A stretch of DNA of 64,000 nucleotides from Euleptes europaea (taxonomy: Eukaryota > Chordata > Lepidosauria > Squamata > Sphaerodactylidae): assembly GCF_029931775.1 (NCBI RefSeq), contig NC_079332.1, forward strand, positions 5,145,970 through 5,209,969, read 5' to 3'. Position numbers and translations under genes: made by a program. This document shows positions 20,790 to 32,300 of the stretch, piece by piece; position 1 is the stretch's first letter, and every line of letters begins with the position of its first letter. The notes below the pieces were generated by a model. That model was given only the letters and a program-made list of their open reading frames with translations, was not told the origin of the DNA and ran no database searches.

Positions 20790-23700
20790 ATGTCGAACCA
20801 GAGTAACGGTGAGACTAAACCCCCATGTTTACCCCGGAACGGTCTAGTGAAGATCCCGGCCCAGGCCAATGGACTCGGCTCCGCCAGCATCACCAAAGGG
20901 ACGCCTGCGATGAAAAACCGCCTGTGCCAGCCTTCTTCCGTGCCTGCCATCATCAGTCCAGCCTTAGCCAATCACAGTGACTTGCCCATACCCAGCCTGG
21001 CTTCGCCGTTGTCATTGGCCGCACTGTCTGGGGTGCCATCCCCTTCTGGAGCTGCCGTGGTGGGGCTTCACTCCGGTGAAATCTCCCCGGCCAACGGAGA
21101 AGTCTCCTCCCTAGAGGGGCTCTCCAACTCCCCCGCCGAAAGGCAGCTGGCCGTGGACGAGAAGATCCTCAACCGGCTCTTCTGGTACTTTTCCGCCTGC
21201 GAGAAGTGTGTCCTGGCCCAGGTGTGTAAAGCGTGGAGGAGGGTCTTGTACCAGCCCAAGTTCTGGGTGGGCCTGACGCCGGTGCTGCACACCAAAGAGC
21301 TCTACAATGTCCTGCCCGGCGGGGAGAAAGAGTTTGTCAACCTCCAAGGTTTCGCCGTCAGGGGCTTTGATGGTTTCTGCCTGGTCGGAGTCTCCGACCT
21401 GGACATTTGCGAGTTCATCGATAACTATCCTTTGTCTAAGAAAGGGGTGAAGTCCATGAGCCTTAAGAGATCGACCATCACAGACGCGGGCCTTGAGGTA
21501 GGTCTCTGGCATCCACGCTGAAAGTCGTAGCGGTCATAAATGTTTCATATAGGGCTGTGGCTCAGTGGCAGAGCCTCTGCTTGGCATGCAGAAGGTCCCA
21601 GGTTCAATCCCCAGCATCTCCAGTTAAAGGGACTAGGCAGGTAGGTGATGTGAAAGACCCCTGACTGAGACCCTGGAGAGCCGCTGCTGGTCTGAGTAGG
21701 CAGTATTGACTTTGATGGACCAAGGATCTGATTCAGTATAAGGCAGCTTCATGTGTTTATGGCTGCCAAGCCTCCAATGGGGGCAGGGAGTTGCCCACTG
21801 CCTCTTCGAGCGGCAGCAGGAGAAAAATTTTTTTAACGCAAGCTTGTGTACTTACCAGAAGTACTTCCTAGAAGTGGCAAAGGGTGGCTCTAGAAATCAC
21901 CAGAAATGTTATGGTTTGACCATAGTTTCTGGCAATTCTTAGAGCTACCCTTTGACACTTCCAGGGTAGCTCCAGGAATCACTAGAAACTCTGTGGTTTT
22001 GGCATAGAGTTTTCTGAAATTCTTAGAGCTACCCATTGTCACTTCTGGGAAGAACTTTCAGTAAGTACAGGAGGCTGCATTTTTTTTAAAAAATATATGT
22101 GACGTTGCCTCCCCCAACCCTCCCATTGGTTTCCATGCACTGACTGGCAGCCCTAATTCCTGCGCATTTGATATTTTTCTGCTCGTGTTATTCATTCTGC
22201 AGTATGTTTTTCTCGCTTATCTCTTAATTTAATGATATCTCCCTGGCCTACATGCTCCTCTCTGACCATGGGGTGATGTAGTCTAGTGTCCCGTTTCCAA
22301 CAGTGAAAAGTCAGATATCACAGGAGAACCCACAAGGAAGGCATAGAGGCCAAAACCACTCCCAGATGTGGCCTCCCCCCCCCCCAGCACTGGTGTTCAG
22401 AGGTTGACTGCTTCTGGATGTGGAGGTTCCCTTCAGTCATCCGGTCTAGTAGCAGCGGAGGGACTTTTCCTCCCCATGAAACTGTCTAATCCCCATCTGT
22501 CCTGGAGGCAGTTGCTATGTCCACTAGTAGTGAATTATGCAATTTTAATTGAACGCACATAGATATGTGAAACTGCCATATACTGAGTCAGACTATTGGT
22601 CTTCCAGGGGCAGTATCGCCTACTCTCCAGGGTCGCCTACTCTCTAGGGTCAAAATCTGTCCCATCACCTACAACCTGATCCTTTTAACTGGAGAATTGA
22701 ACCCGGGAGCCTTCTGCGTGCAAATCAGATGCTCTACCCCTGAGCCACAGTCCTTATGCTTTGTCGGTCTAGTATCCATCAGCTTCACCTGGTGCTATTG
22801 AATTCTAGCATGATGGGGAGCGGAGAGAAAACAGTTGGTTTGATCTAGCAGGGCTCCTCTTGTGTGCATGTACGTGCCATTTGGACACAGCACAAAAATA
22901 ATTTTGAAGAATGCGCTGATTGTAACAGAGAGGAATATAAATTGGCATCCCTGAAATGTACCCACCCAAGCAGATGGCTGGCTATGATATAAAAAGCCAG
23001 CAGTGTGGTATTTTTATTTCTTATTTTTATTTAAATCTCACCCATCCCACCCCCCGAAAAGAGCTCAGAGTCACATATGTTGATTGGTTGGTTGGTTGAT
23101 TGACTGACTGACTGGTTTTTGTATTTAGAACTCTGAATTCAAATCGCCACTCTGCCGTGAATCTCACACTCACTCATGAAGCTGCCTTATACTGAACCAG
23201 ACCCTTGGTCCCTCAGTGCCAGTATTGTCTACTCAGACGGGCAGCCGAACTCCAGGGTCTCAGGCGGAGATATTTCATACCACATATTACCTTCAATCAC
23301 ACATGAATTTGCCTGCTACTTGATCCTTTTAACTGGAGATGCCAGGGATTGACCCTGGGAACCTTCTGCATTCCAAGCAGATGCTGATAGGTAAAACATT
23401 CTGGTTGTATTTCTTGAAGACATGAAGACATGAAGCTGCCTTCTACTGAGTCAGACCTTTGGTCCATCAAAGTCAGTATTGTCCACTCAGACCCACAGCG
23501 GCTCTCCAGGGTCTCACGCAGGGGTCTTTCACATCACCTACATGCCTGATCCCTTTAACTGGAGATGCCGAGGGTTGAACCTGGGACCTTCTGCAGTTCC
23601 CAGGGCAAAGCTTCTTGCAGCTATTCTAGCTATGTTAGCCCTGCATTCAGTGGCAGTTAAAACGTTTACCTTTTATTTGACAAGCATAAGTCATATCACA

Positions 23701-26700
23701 TATCAGCGTGGTGTGGTGGTTAAGAGCGGCGGTTTGGAGCGGTAGACTCTGATCTGGAGAATCGGGTTTGAGTCCCCACTCTTCCACATGAGTGGCGGAT
23801 GCTAATCTGGTGAGCCAGGTTGGTTTCCTCACTCCTACACACAAAGCCAGCTGGGTGACCTTGGGCCAGTCACACTCTCTCAGCCCCACCTATCTCAACA
23901 GGGTCTCAGGCAGAGGTCTTTCACATCACCTACTTGCCTGGTTCCTTTTAACTGGAGATGCCAGGGTTTGAACCTGGGACCTTATGCATGCCATATACGC
24001 ACATGTGAAGCTGCCTTATACTGAATCAGTCCCTCGGTCCACCAAAGTCAGTGTTCTCTACTCAGACTGGCAGCGGCTCTCCAGGGTCTCAGGCTGAGGT
24101 CTTTCATATCACCTACTTGCCTAGTCCCTTTAACTGGAGATGCCGGGGATTGAACCTGGGACCTTCTGCATGCCAAGCAGATGCTCTACCACTGAGCCAG
24201 AGCCCCTGCCCTCCTTCTGGCTTTTGTTTTTAGAGGTGTAGCTGTTGCTGTAGTCAGTGTCGTCGCCCAGTGTTTGGAAGAGCAGCCGGTTTGTAGAGCC
24301 ACCAAAATGATCAGGGGACAAGAGCAACTGCCCTATGAGGAGCGTTAAAATGTTTAGGGTTGTTTAGCTTGGAAAGAAGGTGGCTAAGGGGAGACATGAA
24401 TGAGGTCTATAAAATTATGCATGGTGTGGAGAGAGTGGACAGGGAGAAGCTTTTCTCCCTCTCTCATAATACTAGAACGGGGGTCATCTGCTGAAGCTGG
24501 AGGGTGAGAGATTTTAAACTGATGAAGTATTTCTTCACACAACGCATAGTTAAATTGTGGAACTCCCTGCCCCAGGATGTGGTGATGGCTGCCAACTTGG
24601 AGGGCTTTAAGAGGGGAGTGGACATGTTCATGGAGGAGAGGGGTATTCACGGCTACTAGTCAAAATGGATACTAGTCATGATGCACGCCTATTCTCTCCA
24701 GGACCAGAGGAGCATGCCTATTATCTTAGGTGCTGTGGAACACAGGCAGGATGGTGCTGCTGCAGCCGTCTTGCTTGTGAGCTTCCTAGAGGCACCCGGT
24801 TGGCCACTGTGTGAACAGACTGCTGGACGTGATGGACCCTGGTCTGATCCAGCAGGGCCTTTCTTATGTTCTTATCTTCCTCCAAACCAAGAGGAGCAGG
24901 AGAACTTGGAAACAACTGACTCTAAAGCAGGGGGATACTAGTCATGATGCATACCTACTCTCTCCATGATGCATACCTACTCTCTCATGATGCATACCTA
25001 CTCTCTCTTCACGGCTACTAGTCAAAATGGATACTAGTCATGATGCACGCCTATTCTCTCCAGGACCAGAGGAGCAGGCCTATTATATCAGGTGCTGTGG
25101 AACACAGGCAGGATGGTGCTGCTGCAGTCATCTTGTTTGTGGGCTTCCTAGAAGCACCTGGTTGTCCACTGTGTGAGCAGACTGCTGGACTCAATGGGCC
25201 TCGGTCTGACCCAGCAGGGCTTTTCTTGTGTCCTTATGTCCTCTCTCTTTGTAGGTGATGCTGGAGCAGATGCAGGGCGTGACGCGGCTGGAGCTGTCCG
25301 GGTGCAACGACTTCACTGAGGCGGGGCTGTGGTCCAGCCTGAACGCCCGCATCGCCTCCCTGAGCGTCAGCGACTGCATCAACGTGGCCGACGACGCCAT
25401 CGCCGCCATCTCCCAGCTGCTACCCAACCTGACCGAGCTGAACCTGCAGGCCTACCACGTGACGGACACAGCCCTGGCCTACTTCACCGCCAAGCAGGGC
25501 TACACCACCCACACCCTCCGCCTCAGCTCCTGTTGGGAGATCACCAACCACGGAGTGGTCAACATGGTGCACAGCCTGCCCAACCTGAGCACCCTCAGCC
25601 TCTCCGGCTGCTCCAAGGTGACGGACGACGGCGTGGAGCTGGTGGCGGAGAACCTGCGCAAGCTTCGCAGCCTGGACCTGTCGTGGTGCCCGCGGATCAC
25701 GGACATGGCGCTGGAGTACATCGCCTGCGACCTGCACAAGCTGGAGGAGCTGGTGCTCGACAGGTAAAGGGGGTGGAGAGCGCTGATGGGTGCCACAAGG
25801 CCCCGTGTTGAATCAGGTTGCCAGCCTCCGAGTGGCGGCTGGAGATCTCCTGCATGATCTCCAGCTGACAAAGATCAGTTCCCCTGGAAAAAATGGCCGC
25901 TCTGGCAACTGGGCTCTATGGCATTGAAGTCCCTCCCCTCCCCAAACCCCATCCTCCTCAGACACCGCCCCAAAAACCTCCAGGTATTTCCCAGCCCAGA
26001 GCTGGCAACCCTAGTTGCCAACCTCCAGGAACTAGCTGGAGATCTCCTGCTATTACAACTCATCTCCAGGTGCTAGAGATCAGTTCCCCTGGAGAAAAAT
26101 GGCTTCTCTGGCAATTGGACTCTATGGCATTGAAGCCCCTCCCCAAACCCTGCACTCCTCAGGCTCCGCTCCCAAAAATCTCCAGGTATTTCCCAGCCTA
26201 GAGCTGGCAACCCTACACATGAAGCTGCCTTATACCGAATCAGACAAGAACAATGGGCCCAGCATACCAGAGGTCTCAAAAATAATTGTAGAAGCATCCA
26301 AAAAAATACCAAAAGGTGTGTACATATAGTTCAAAAATTGCAAAATGTAATGGAAAATACAAAAGGTGATTATTGTAATTACAGAAGTACAAGGGTGTGC
26401 CATAATTTGTCCAGAATTCAAGAATGACGACAAATAGGAACAGAATGGCAGCGGCTCTCCAGGGTCTCAGGCTGAGGTCTCTCACATCACCTACTACTCG
26501 ATCCTTTTAAATGAAGATGCCGGGGCTCGAACCTGGGACCTTCTGCATGCAGAGCAGATGCTCTTCCACTGTGCCACAGCCCCACTCCAGCCCTAGGAGG
26601 GTTTGGTTAATTTCTAAGACAGCACGAGTCCACCACGAGCTTGCCTACTTACAGTGGGAAGCAGGCCTGTGTTGCCCGAGAGCACGGAACCAATAAGAAC

Positions 26701-28932
26701 CGGAGATTTTCTTTCCATGTCCATCAAGTCAGGCTTGGAAACTAGTTCTGTGTGCGTGTTTGTGTGTCTGTGTGGAACAGGAGGGAGCCTTCCGCCTCTC
26801 GTTCTGACCTGTTGGAGGGATTGCTTCTTGCAGGGAGCCACCATCTGGAAGCCCACTACGGCCCTCCTTAGGGTAGGCATCACGCAGCCGCATGACACAT
26901 CTGTAATCCGATGCTGCCCCCTTGCGAGTTGTCCCATCGTTCGCAGGGAATCAGTCGCCGGCTGAAAGGTGCACTTGGCAGTTTTGAGTTATCTCTTTGG
27001 TGATCTCTAGTTGCACCCAGCTAGTGCTCAACTGTCGAAAGATTACAACAATGAGATGGTGATTTCCTCTTGTCTCGGTGGGTAGTTCTCAGTGTATTAG
27101 GAAGCCGATCGCTTAGTCTGCTGGCACTGCAATGAAGCCAGAGAGATTTTTGTTGCTGAATATGAAAAGTCACACACACAGCATGAATACCTTAGAAGTG
27201 TCTTGACTGTAAGCTCGTATGTTGCCAGGCCCATGGCCAAGCACCTTTCCCAAAAGCCAAAGGGTTTCCAGAACCTCGCTGTTCCTCTTGGCTCCCTGTT
27301 TACACCACAGCCTCTTTGGCAAGGATCGTACCGAAGACCTTTAAAGGCTCGCCGATTCTCCTCTCCTTGTTCCCCATGCTTTCCTTCTTACCGTTGTGAT
27401 TTTCCACCCCCGCCCCAGGTGTGTACGGATCACCGACACCGGACTCAGCTACCTGTCCACGATGTCCTCCCTTAGGAACCTATACCTCCGCTGGTGCTGC
27501 CAGGTAGGTGACGAAGATAAGGCAGGGCGTGCAGGCAAGGAGTTTAACGAGCCGTTGTAGAAGGACTGGGGTGGTGGGCCAAATCCCTGGGGTCTGCTTC
27601 TTAGGGTCACACACTCCGCATCGTGGAGGTCTATCAGTGGCTACTAGCCATGGTGACCGAAGGGAACCTCCACGTTCCGAGGCAGTCAACCTCGGAATCC
27701 CAGTGCCAGGAATCAACATCTGGACAATCCAACCCTGGACAATCCAACCTGTGTACAATTGCTGCTTGCGTCCACACTTCTACAAACTTCTACAAACTGG
27801 AGATCTCCTGCTATTACCAATTTACCTGGAGAAAATGGGCACAAACTACAGTTTCCAGGAATCTTTGTGGGAAAGCTGTGAGGGGTAGAAAACTGTGGGG
27901 GGGAATTGCAGCCTAGTTTACTAGCAACGTGTTGGCAATTATCCATTTGTTTCAACGTTCTAGTTATCCAGTTTCTCATTCCTTCTCCATTTCTACTGTT
28001 TCAGGTTCAAGATTTTGGCCTGAAGCATCTGCTGGGAATGAGAAGTTTACGTCTTTTGTCTCTTGCTGGTGAGAGCTGAACATAGGAAAACTTTTTCATG
28101 GTATGGGGTTGAAAGAGAGTAGGCCTCAGTAGGAATCACAGGAGCACAGTGATGGGAGTGGGACAGGTGACCTTTAGAATCCGTGAACCAGCCATATGAG
28201 TGGATTGCCCCCTGCTGTGTTCCTGTATTGATCTAGAAATTCTTTCTGGTTTAACAAAGAGAATTTCTAAATGTAATTCCAGAATGGGATTATGTGCTCC
28301 TTGCCACAGTTTTTTGTTTGTTTTGTTCAACTGCATCTTTCTTTGTTATCAAGGCACGTGCACACATTGATAAAACACTGGAAGAAAAAAAGCATTCATA
28401 CACACGATGATAAAACACTGCAAAAAAGCAATCTGGTGCAATCATATATATGATTTTATCTGATTGCTTTTTTTGCAGTGTTTTATCATTATATGTATGA
28501 TTGCATGAAGGTGAGCATAGGAGCCCACTGGTTATAGACCACACAAGAAGAATGCTTGAGATTAAAACGCCCCGATTGCAGATTTCTTAATGTTACAGTT
28601 TTTTTTTCATGGCCTGAGATCCTTTAGGTGGAGATGCCAGGGACCACGCCCATAGAAAATGTGTACTCTATGGTTGAGCCGAAGCCCTCCCCCTGAACGT
28701 TACCCTTTGAATGTTCAATTTGCACTTGTCTGTGATTCCATTGTTCTTTTTTTCCCTTCACAAACTGCCTTTGGTTTTTCCAGGCTGTCCTCTGCTGACC
28801 ACCACTGGACTTTCGGGCCTTGTCCAACTTCAAGACCTGGAAGAGCTGGAGCTGACTAATTGTCCTGGGGCTACCCCCGAGCTCTTCAAGTATTTTTCCC
28901 AGCATCTGCCGCGCTGCATGGTGATCGAATAA
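20790..28932 (+). CDS. FBXL16: FBXL16, F-box and leucine-rich repeat protein 16 (5 coding exons)
   Basis: Coding exons are 20790-21497, 25255-25763, 27419-27503, 28005-28068 and 28784-28932; together they give 504 codons plus TAA. Every intron is GT-AG and the phases join cleanly. The first coding exon begins at about 20776 after a TTTCAG acceptor, so at least one untranslated exon lies upstream; I cannot place it. Residues 1-115 are a Ser/Pro/Ala-rich leader. The F-box-like segment is about 120-165 (ILNRLFWYF ... [15 protein letters not shown]). From about 220 to the end there are leucine-rich repeats of the cysteine-containing type ([42 protein letters not shown]), ending PRCMVIE. From the repeats onward it is nearly identical to mammalian FBXL16 as I remember it (479 aa); the extra length is N-terminal. 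Family knowledge: a brain-enriched F-box protein reported to bind PP2A-B55alpha and to antagonise FBW7 rather than act as a normal SCF adaptor. The next gene is WDR24, as in mammals. Confidence 0.97.
21551..21760 (+). repeat. tRNA-Ala-derived SINE in FBXL16 intron 1
   Basis: Full-length forward copy that begins 53 bp after the FBXL16 exon 1 donor (21498). Confidence 0.92.
22355..22545 (+). repeat. Diverged LINE-tail-like repeat
   Basis: ttcagaggttgactgcttct and 'gtggaggttcccttcagtca' recur in reverse at 27590-27730 and weakly at 59040-59230. Probably an old CR1/L2-group 3' region. Confidence 0.5.
22565..22755 (-). repeat. tRNA-Ala SINE, degenerate
   Basis: Reverse copy with several small deletions; head and tail still recognisable. 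Confidence 0.8.
23175..23388 (-). repeat. tRNA-Ala-derived SINE
   Basis: Reverse copy with an extra segment near 23280-23310; the head ends at 'gcagatgctgata'. Confidence 0.85.
23421..23597 (-). repeat. tRNA-Ala SINE, head truncated
   Basis: Reverse copy that stops after 'gggaccttctgcag'. Confidence 0.85.
23703..23900 (+). repeat. Sauria-type SINE, 3' end missing
   Basis: Starts cagcgtggtgtggtggttaa and stops at 'ccccacctatctca', joined directly to a tRNA-Ala SINE piece. Confidence 0.88.
23901..24211 (-). repeat. Partial plus full tRNA-Ala SINE
   Basis: 23901-23994 lacks its tail. A full reverse copy at 24000-24211 follows. Confidence 0.88.
24304..24874 (+). mobile_element. CR1-type LINE 3' end, second family
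   Basis: From aaatgatcaggggacaagag through 'ggaactccctgccccaggat' to the terminal 'cagggcctttcttatgttct'. A matching copy is at 61692-62262. Confidence 0.9.
24930..25240 (+). mobile_element. CR1-type LINE tail with internal tandem repeats
   Basis: A second run of the tail of the preceding element, with three tandem units of about 20 bp around atgatgcatacctactctct (24942-25006). It ends 15 bp before the FBXL16 exon 2 acceptor. Confidence 0.88.
25815..26214 (+). mobile_element. Two hAT-like MITEs head to tail
   Basis: 25815-26012 and 26013-26214 are both forward, fused at ccctag|ttgccaacc, so the second lacks its first bases. Confidence 0.88.
26217..26588 (-). repeat. tRNA-Ala SINE carrying a foreign insert
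   Basis: The tail (26217-26247) and head (26447-26588) are separated by about 199 bp of unrelated AT-rich DNA. Confidence 0.75.
26590..27418. other. FBXL16 intron 2, mostly unique
   Basis: No repeat recognised apart from short GT/CA runs (26748-26775, 27170-27180). It ends at the exon 3 acceptor (cgccccag). Confidence 0.5.
27590..27760 (-). repeat. Diverged LINE-tail-like repeat plus MITE remnant
   Basis: tggctactagccatggtgac and 'gggaacctccacgttccgag' are the reverse of the repeat at 22355-22545. A hAT-like MITE remnant (ctggagatctcctgctatta) follows at 27795-27840. Confidence 0.5.
28391..28505. repeat. Imperfect inverted repeat (hairpin) in FBXL16 intron 4
   Basis: Arms 28408-28433 and 28462-28488 are complementary with one single-base length difference; weaker pairing extends outward to about 28391 and 28505. 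The loop contains the palindrome aatcatatatatgatt. A third partial copy of the arm lies at about 28359-28392. Confidence 0.8.
28612..28695 (-). repeat. tRNA-Ala SINE head, degenerate
   Basis: ggtggagatgccagggacca to 'gagccgaagccctccccc', a strongly decayed reverse head. Confidence 0.55.
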
Positions 28933-29034
28933 GCAGCTCCTTGGAAGAATTTGACCAACTTCTGGAGCCATGTCCTCCAATCCCAACCCAGCACTGACCA
29001 ACCAATCAGAGTCATGGTTTTATTTATTCATTTA

Positions 29035-29068
<34 letters not shown>

Positions 29069-29352
29069 TTTTCTTTTTTTCCGGGAGAGATGCTGTGACT
29101 TCAAACACACATGCACACAGAAAAGACAGGCAACTGCAGTGCATACTGGACGACGATGGAAGAGCTCGATCGTTTGAACACTGACGCACGGAGACGTTGT
29201 TGTTTTCGGCACGTGTGTTCACATCCGGTACGCCATAGCAGTGAAAACTTGGAAGAATCCCTCCTTGAGTTTGTAAAATCCCCATACCTTTGTCATCTCC
29301 TGTCTTCCTCGTAGTGATCTGTCCTGAAATCTTAATTTTTGAAAACAATAAA
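28933..29352 (+). other. FBXL16: FBXL16 3' UTR with nearest poly(A) signal
   Basis: After the TAA at 28930-28932 the sequence is non-coding and AT-rich, with a TA dinucleotide run near 29036-29068. A canonical AATAAA lies at 29347-29352, followed directly by a CA microsatellite (29360-29381). This is the first good polyadenylation signal. A longer 3' UTR reaching an ATTAAA at 31883-31888 is possible, because 29.4-31.9 kb is low in repeats. Confidence 0.6.
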
Positions 29353-29382
29353 ACTGAAAAACACACACACACACACACACAA

Positions 29383-32300
29383 AGAACCAAAACCAAATGA
29401 AAAGGGGTACAGGAAAAAAAGTGCAAGAAATCGTAATGGCGGATTGGAGATTTGTTGGGGCGTGGTGTTGCCACTCAGTGCTGGTTCAAAGTGGTTTCCG
29501 TCCAGGTGTCTCGTGCCGGTTTGCCCACCCAGTCAGGATGGGTTGTGAGGCAAGAATAAGGGGATCAGGCCCTCTTAAAGGCCTTCCCAGGTATGGATTC
29601 TGAGCGGTCAGGCTCGGAGTTGGGAACGGTAAGCGTCATTCACTTTGGAGACAGAAAGCTGGAGAAAGGGAATGTCCTTGGAAACAGGAGATTCCTGGAA
29701 GGAGGATTGAGTATCTAATACTTTCGGACTCAAAGTCCAAGAATGGGATGCTGTGGTGAGGTGTTTATAAAAAGGGAGGGGCAAAAAAGGATAAGCAAAC
29801 CGACCAATGCTGTGAAAGAAAGAAAAACCTTGGAGCTCGTCCGCGAGCCTGTTCGGAGGTCAAGACCACGGATGCTTCCAAAGGTGAAGTGGATGTGTTG
29901 ACTGTGATTTGCCTTCATCGGAAGAACAGACCAAGGAGCAGCCTTTCCCAGAAAATGGATTTAATGAACTCACCGGAACAAGGAGGAGGTTACGTGACTC
30001 TTGGCCTATAGCCCTCCGCCTCCCTTTTGTTTTTATTTTCTTTTTAACGTTTGGAAATGATGATGATCCTTTATTATTTTGCTAATGAATAAGAGGTTTT
30101 TTTTTTCCTCTCTCTCTCCTCCTTCGGAACAACCCGCAGCCTTCGCATGCTCGCTCGCTTCCGTCTTGTGGTAAGGTAGACTCTGGATTCTGCTTCGGCT
30201 CGGACAGGACTGCGGGTGGCAGTCTTGACCCCAGCTTGGCTTGTCTGTTCCAGTGTTAAGCTGATGTGGCTTTGTATCTCATCCATGGTTCCATTGACCG
30301 GGACACAGGTTTAAGCTGTGAGTTCTGCTCCTGCCCAGAGGAGATGGAGGATCTTCTTCCCTGAACCGTCTTCAATTTACCCTCTTACATTTCCTCCCTC
30401 CCATCCTCCTCTCCATCTTCAATTGATGTATACAGACCCACATCATCCTACCATCTGCTGGATGCTAAAGGCGCTACGGACCCGGAGTCCCACGGTCCTT
30501 GGCTCTTTGTTTGTCACTTTTGCTTAGTCACTTTCGGAAGCCCTTATCTGGCCCCGCCATTGTTAGGGTGCTGGAGGGTGACTCCGATAACACGACTCGG
30601 CATTCATGCGGTCCTCCGAAGCTACCCCTCCAGGGTGGAGCATCTGGCAGCAGGATTTGGATGCACACGACCCCCTTGAAGCAACCGGGACTTGTTATCC
30701 CGGCGCCATAATCTGATCGGAGTGACCGGTGGGACAGATAGAGCCACTGCCCCTCATGCTTCTGGTGAGCAAAGCTCACCTGCCACCCCTGCTCGCTCTA
30801 GTGCCTGTACATTTAAGCACCACTCTCAGGGAGCAAAAGTCAGCTCCCAACCCATCTTCAAGAAACAAACGAGTGCTCCATCTCTCGCACAAGCCACTGA
30901 AAATGTTCCCCTGGGGTGCCTCTTCTTTTTTCCATCTCCAAGAATAAGCCTGGGCACCGGGTGCCTTCAGCTCCTGCAGGAAGGCAGGGGTGCCCCTCAC
31001 AGTGCTTTGCTGGCTGGGGGCAACCTGTTGATGTAACGAAGCTTCGTAAGCCATGATTTGTGTAATAACCGACTGCTGTAGTGTTGGGGGGTCTGCACCG
31101 TTATTTTTCAGGGCAGGCTCAAACTATTTCACTGCCCTAGGCAAATTAATTTCACTGCCATCGCCCCATTACTCCTGAAGCTTGTATATGGCAAGGGGCA
31201 AAATGGGGCAGTTGTGTTCCCTCCACTCGAGTTTTCTTGGTTCCAGCCCCATTTTTCTCTTCCATCCACATGGAAAAGGGCGAAGGGGACGCGGCCAACA
31301 TACGGAGTTTGCTTCCGTATGCCCATAAGATGCAGTGGTGGGAAAAGCAGGGCCTCGCAGGTCCCTATATCTTAGACCACGTTGTCCAGAAAGTCTGGAG
31401 GATTTCCCACCCACCCCCGATTAGCCTGGCATGTCTAGATTTATACAGCCCAGACTGCTCGCTTGCGTGGGTTCACTCGAGATCTTTTTATTACCCCCTG
31501 TGCCGTTTTCAACTCAGGGGTGCTTTTGGTGGCCTTGTCGATTTTTTTGTGACCGTTTAGAAGGAAACGATCCGATAGGCCCCCAGTTCCGACCAGAGTA
31601 GCCTCTGATTCTGAACCCCCCCTAGCTCTTCCAGCAGCTAAGCCATCACCCCCCGATACCAGCAGAAAGAGGCCATAGGGACTGTCCACCCTACCTCTCT
31701 TCAGTCTTCCCAGCATCATCAGCATCATCCTCATTTTCCACCCAGGGACTCGTTTGAGCCGAGGGCTCTGCTTCAGAACTAGTAATGCATTTGTATTAGT
31801 ATAGCTTGCTAAAGGAGGGCAGTCTTAGCTCCCCTTGACTGTCCTTTTTCTAGAGATGCTCTACTCTTGTTTTTATTTATCTATTAAAAATTGTACCTAT
31901 CAAAGAAACACAAAAGACACCTTTTATTGTGATGCCAATATACAGAGCAGGGTTTTTTCCTATACCAAAAGACAATCTCCCATCTAATCTGCCAGTGAAC
32001 CCATAAATCAATGTCCGTTTGCCACAGCCCAACTCATCCGCTCCCAAATTGAGAGAGAGAGAATTCCTGTTCGGTCCCAGAATTATCGATTCTGCCTGGA
32101 CAGTCACAAAGTCTGAGGCAGAGTGCGAGTTTTTGTCTAGCTCGTAAACCTTCCCGTCGCATCTCTCACCCCAATTCTGGTGCCAGCTGCTCTTTAAAAA
32201 GGGGTTTCTGTGTGACCGCTTGCGCCGGAATGCTAAGGGGGTTATTCGTGCACAGATTGCGGAAAGCAAGGCCTAGCAGCTCTCTGAATGGCCTGAAATG

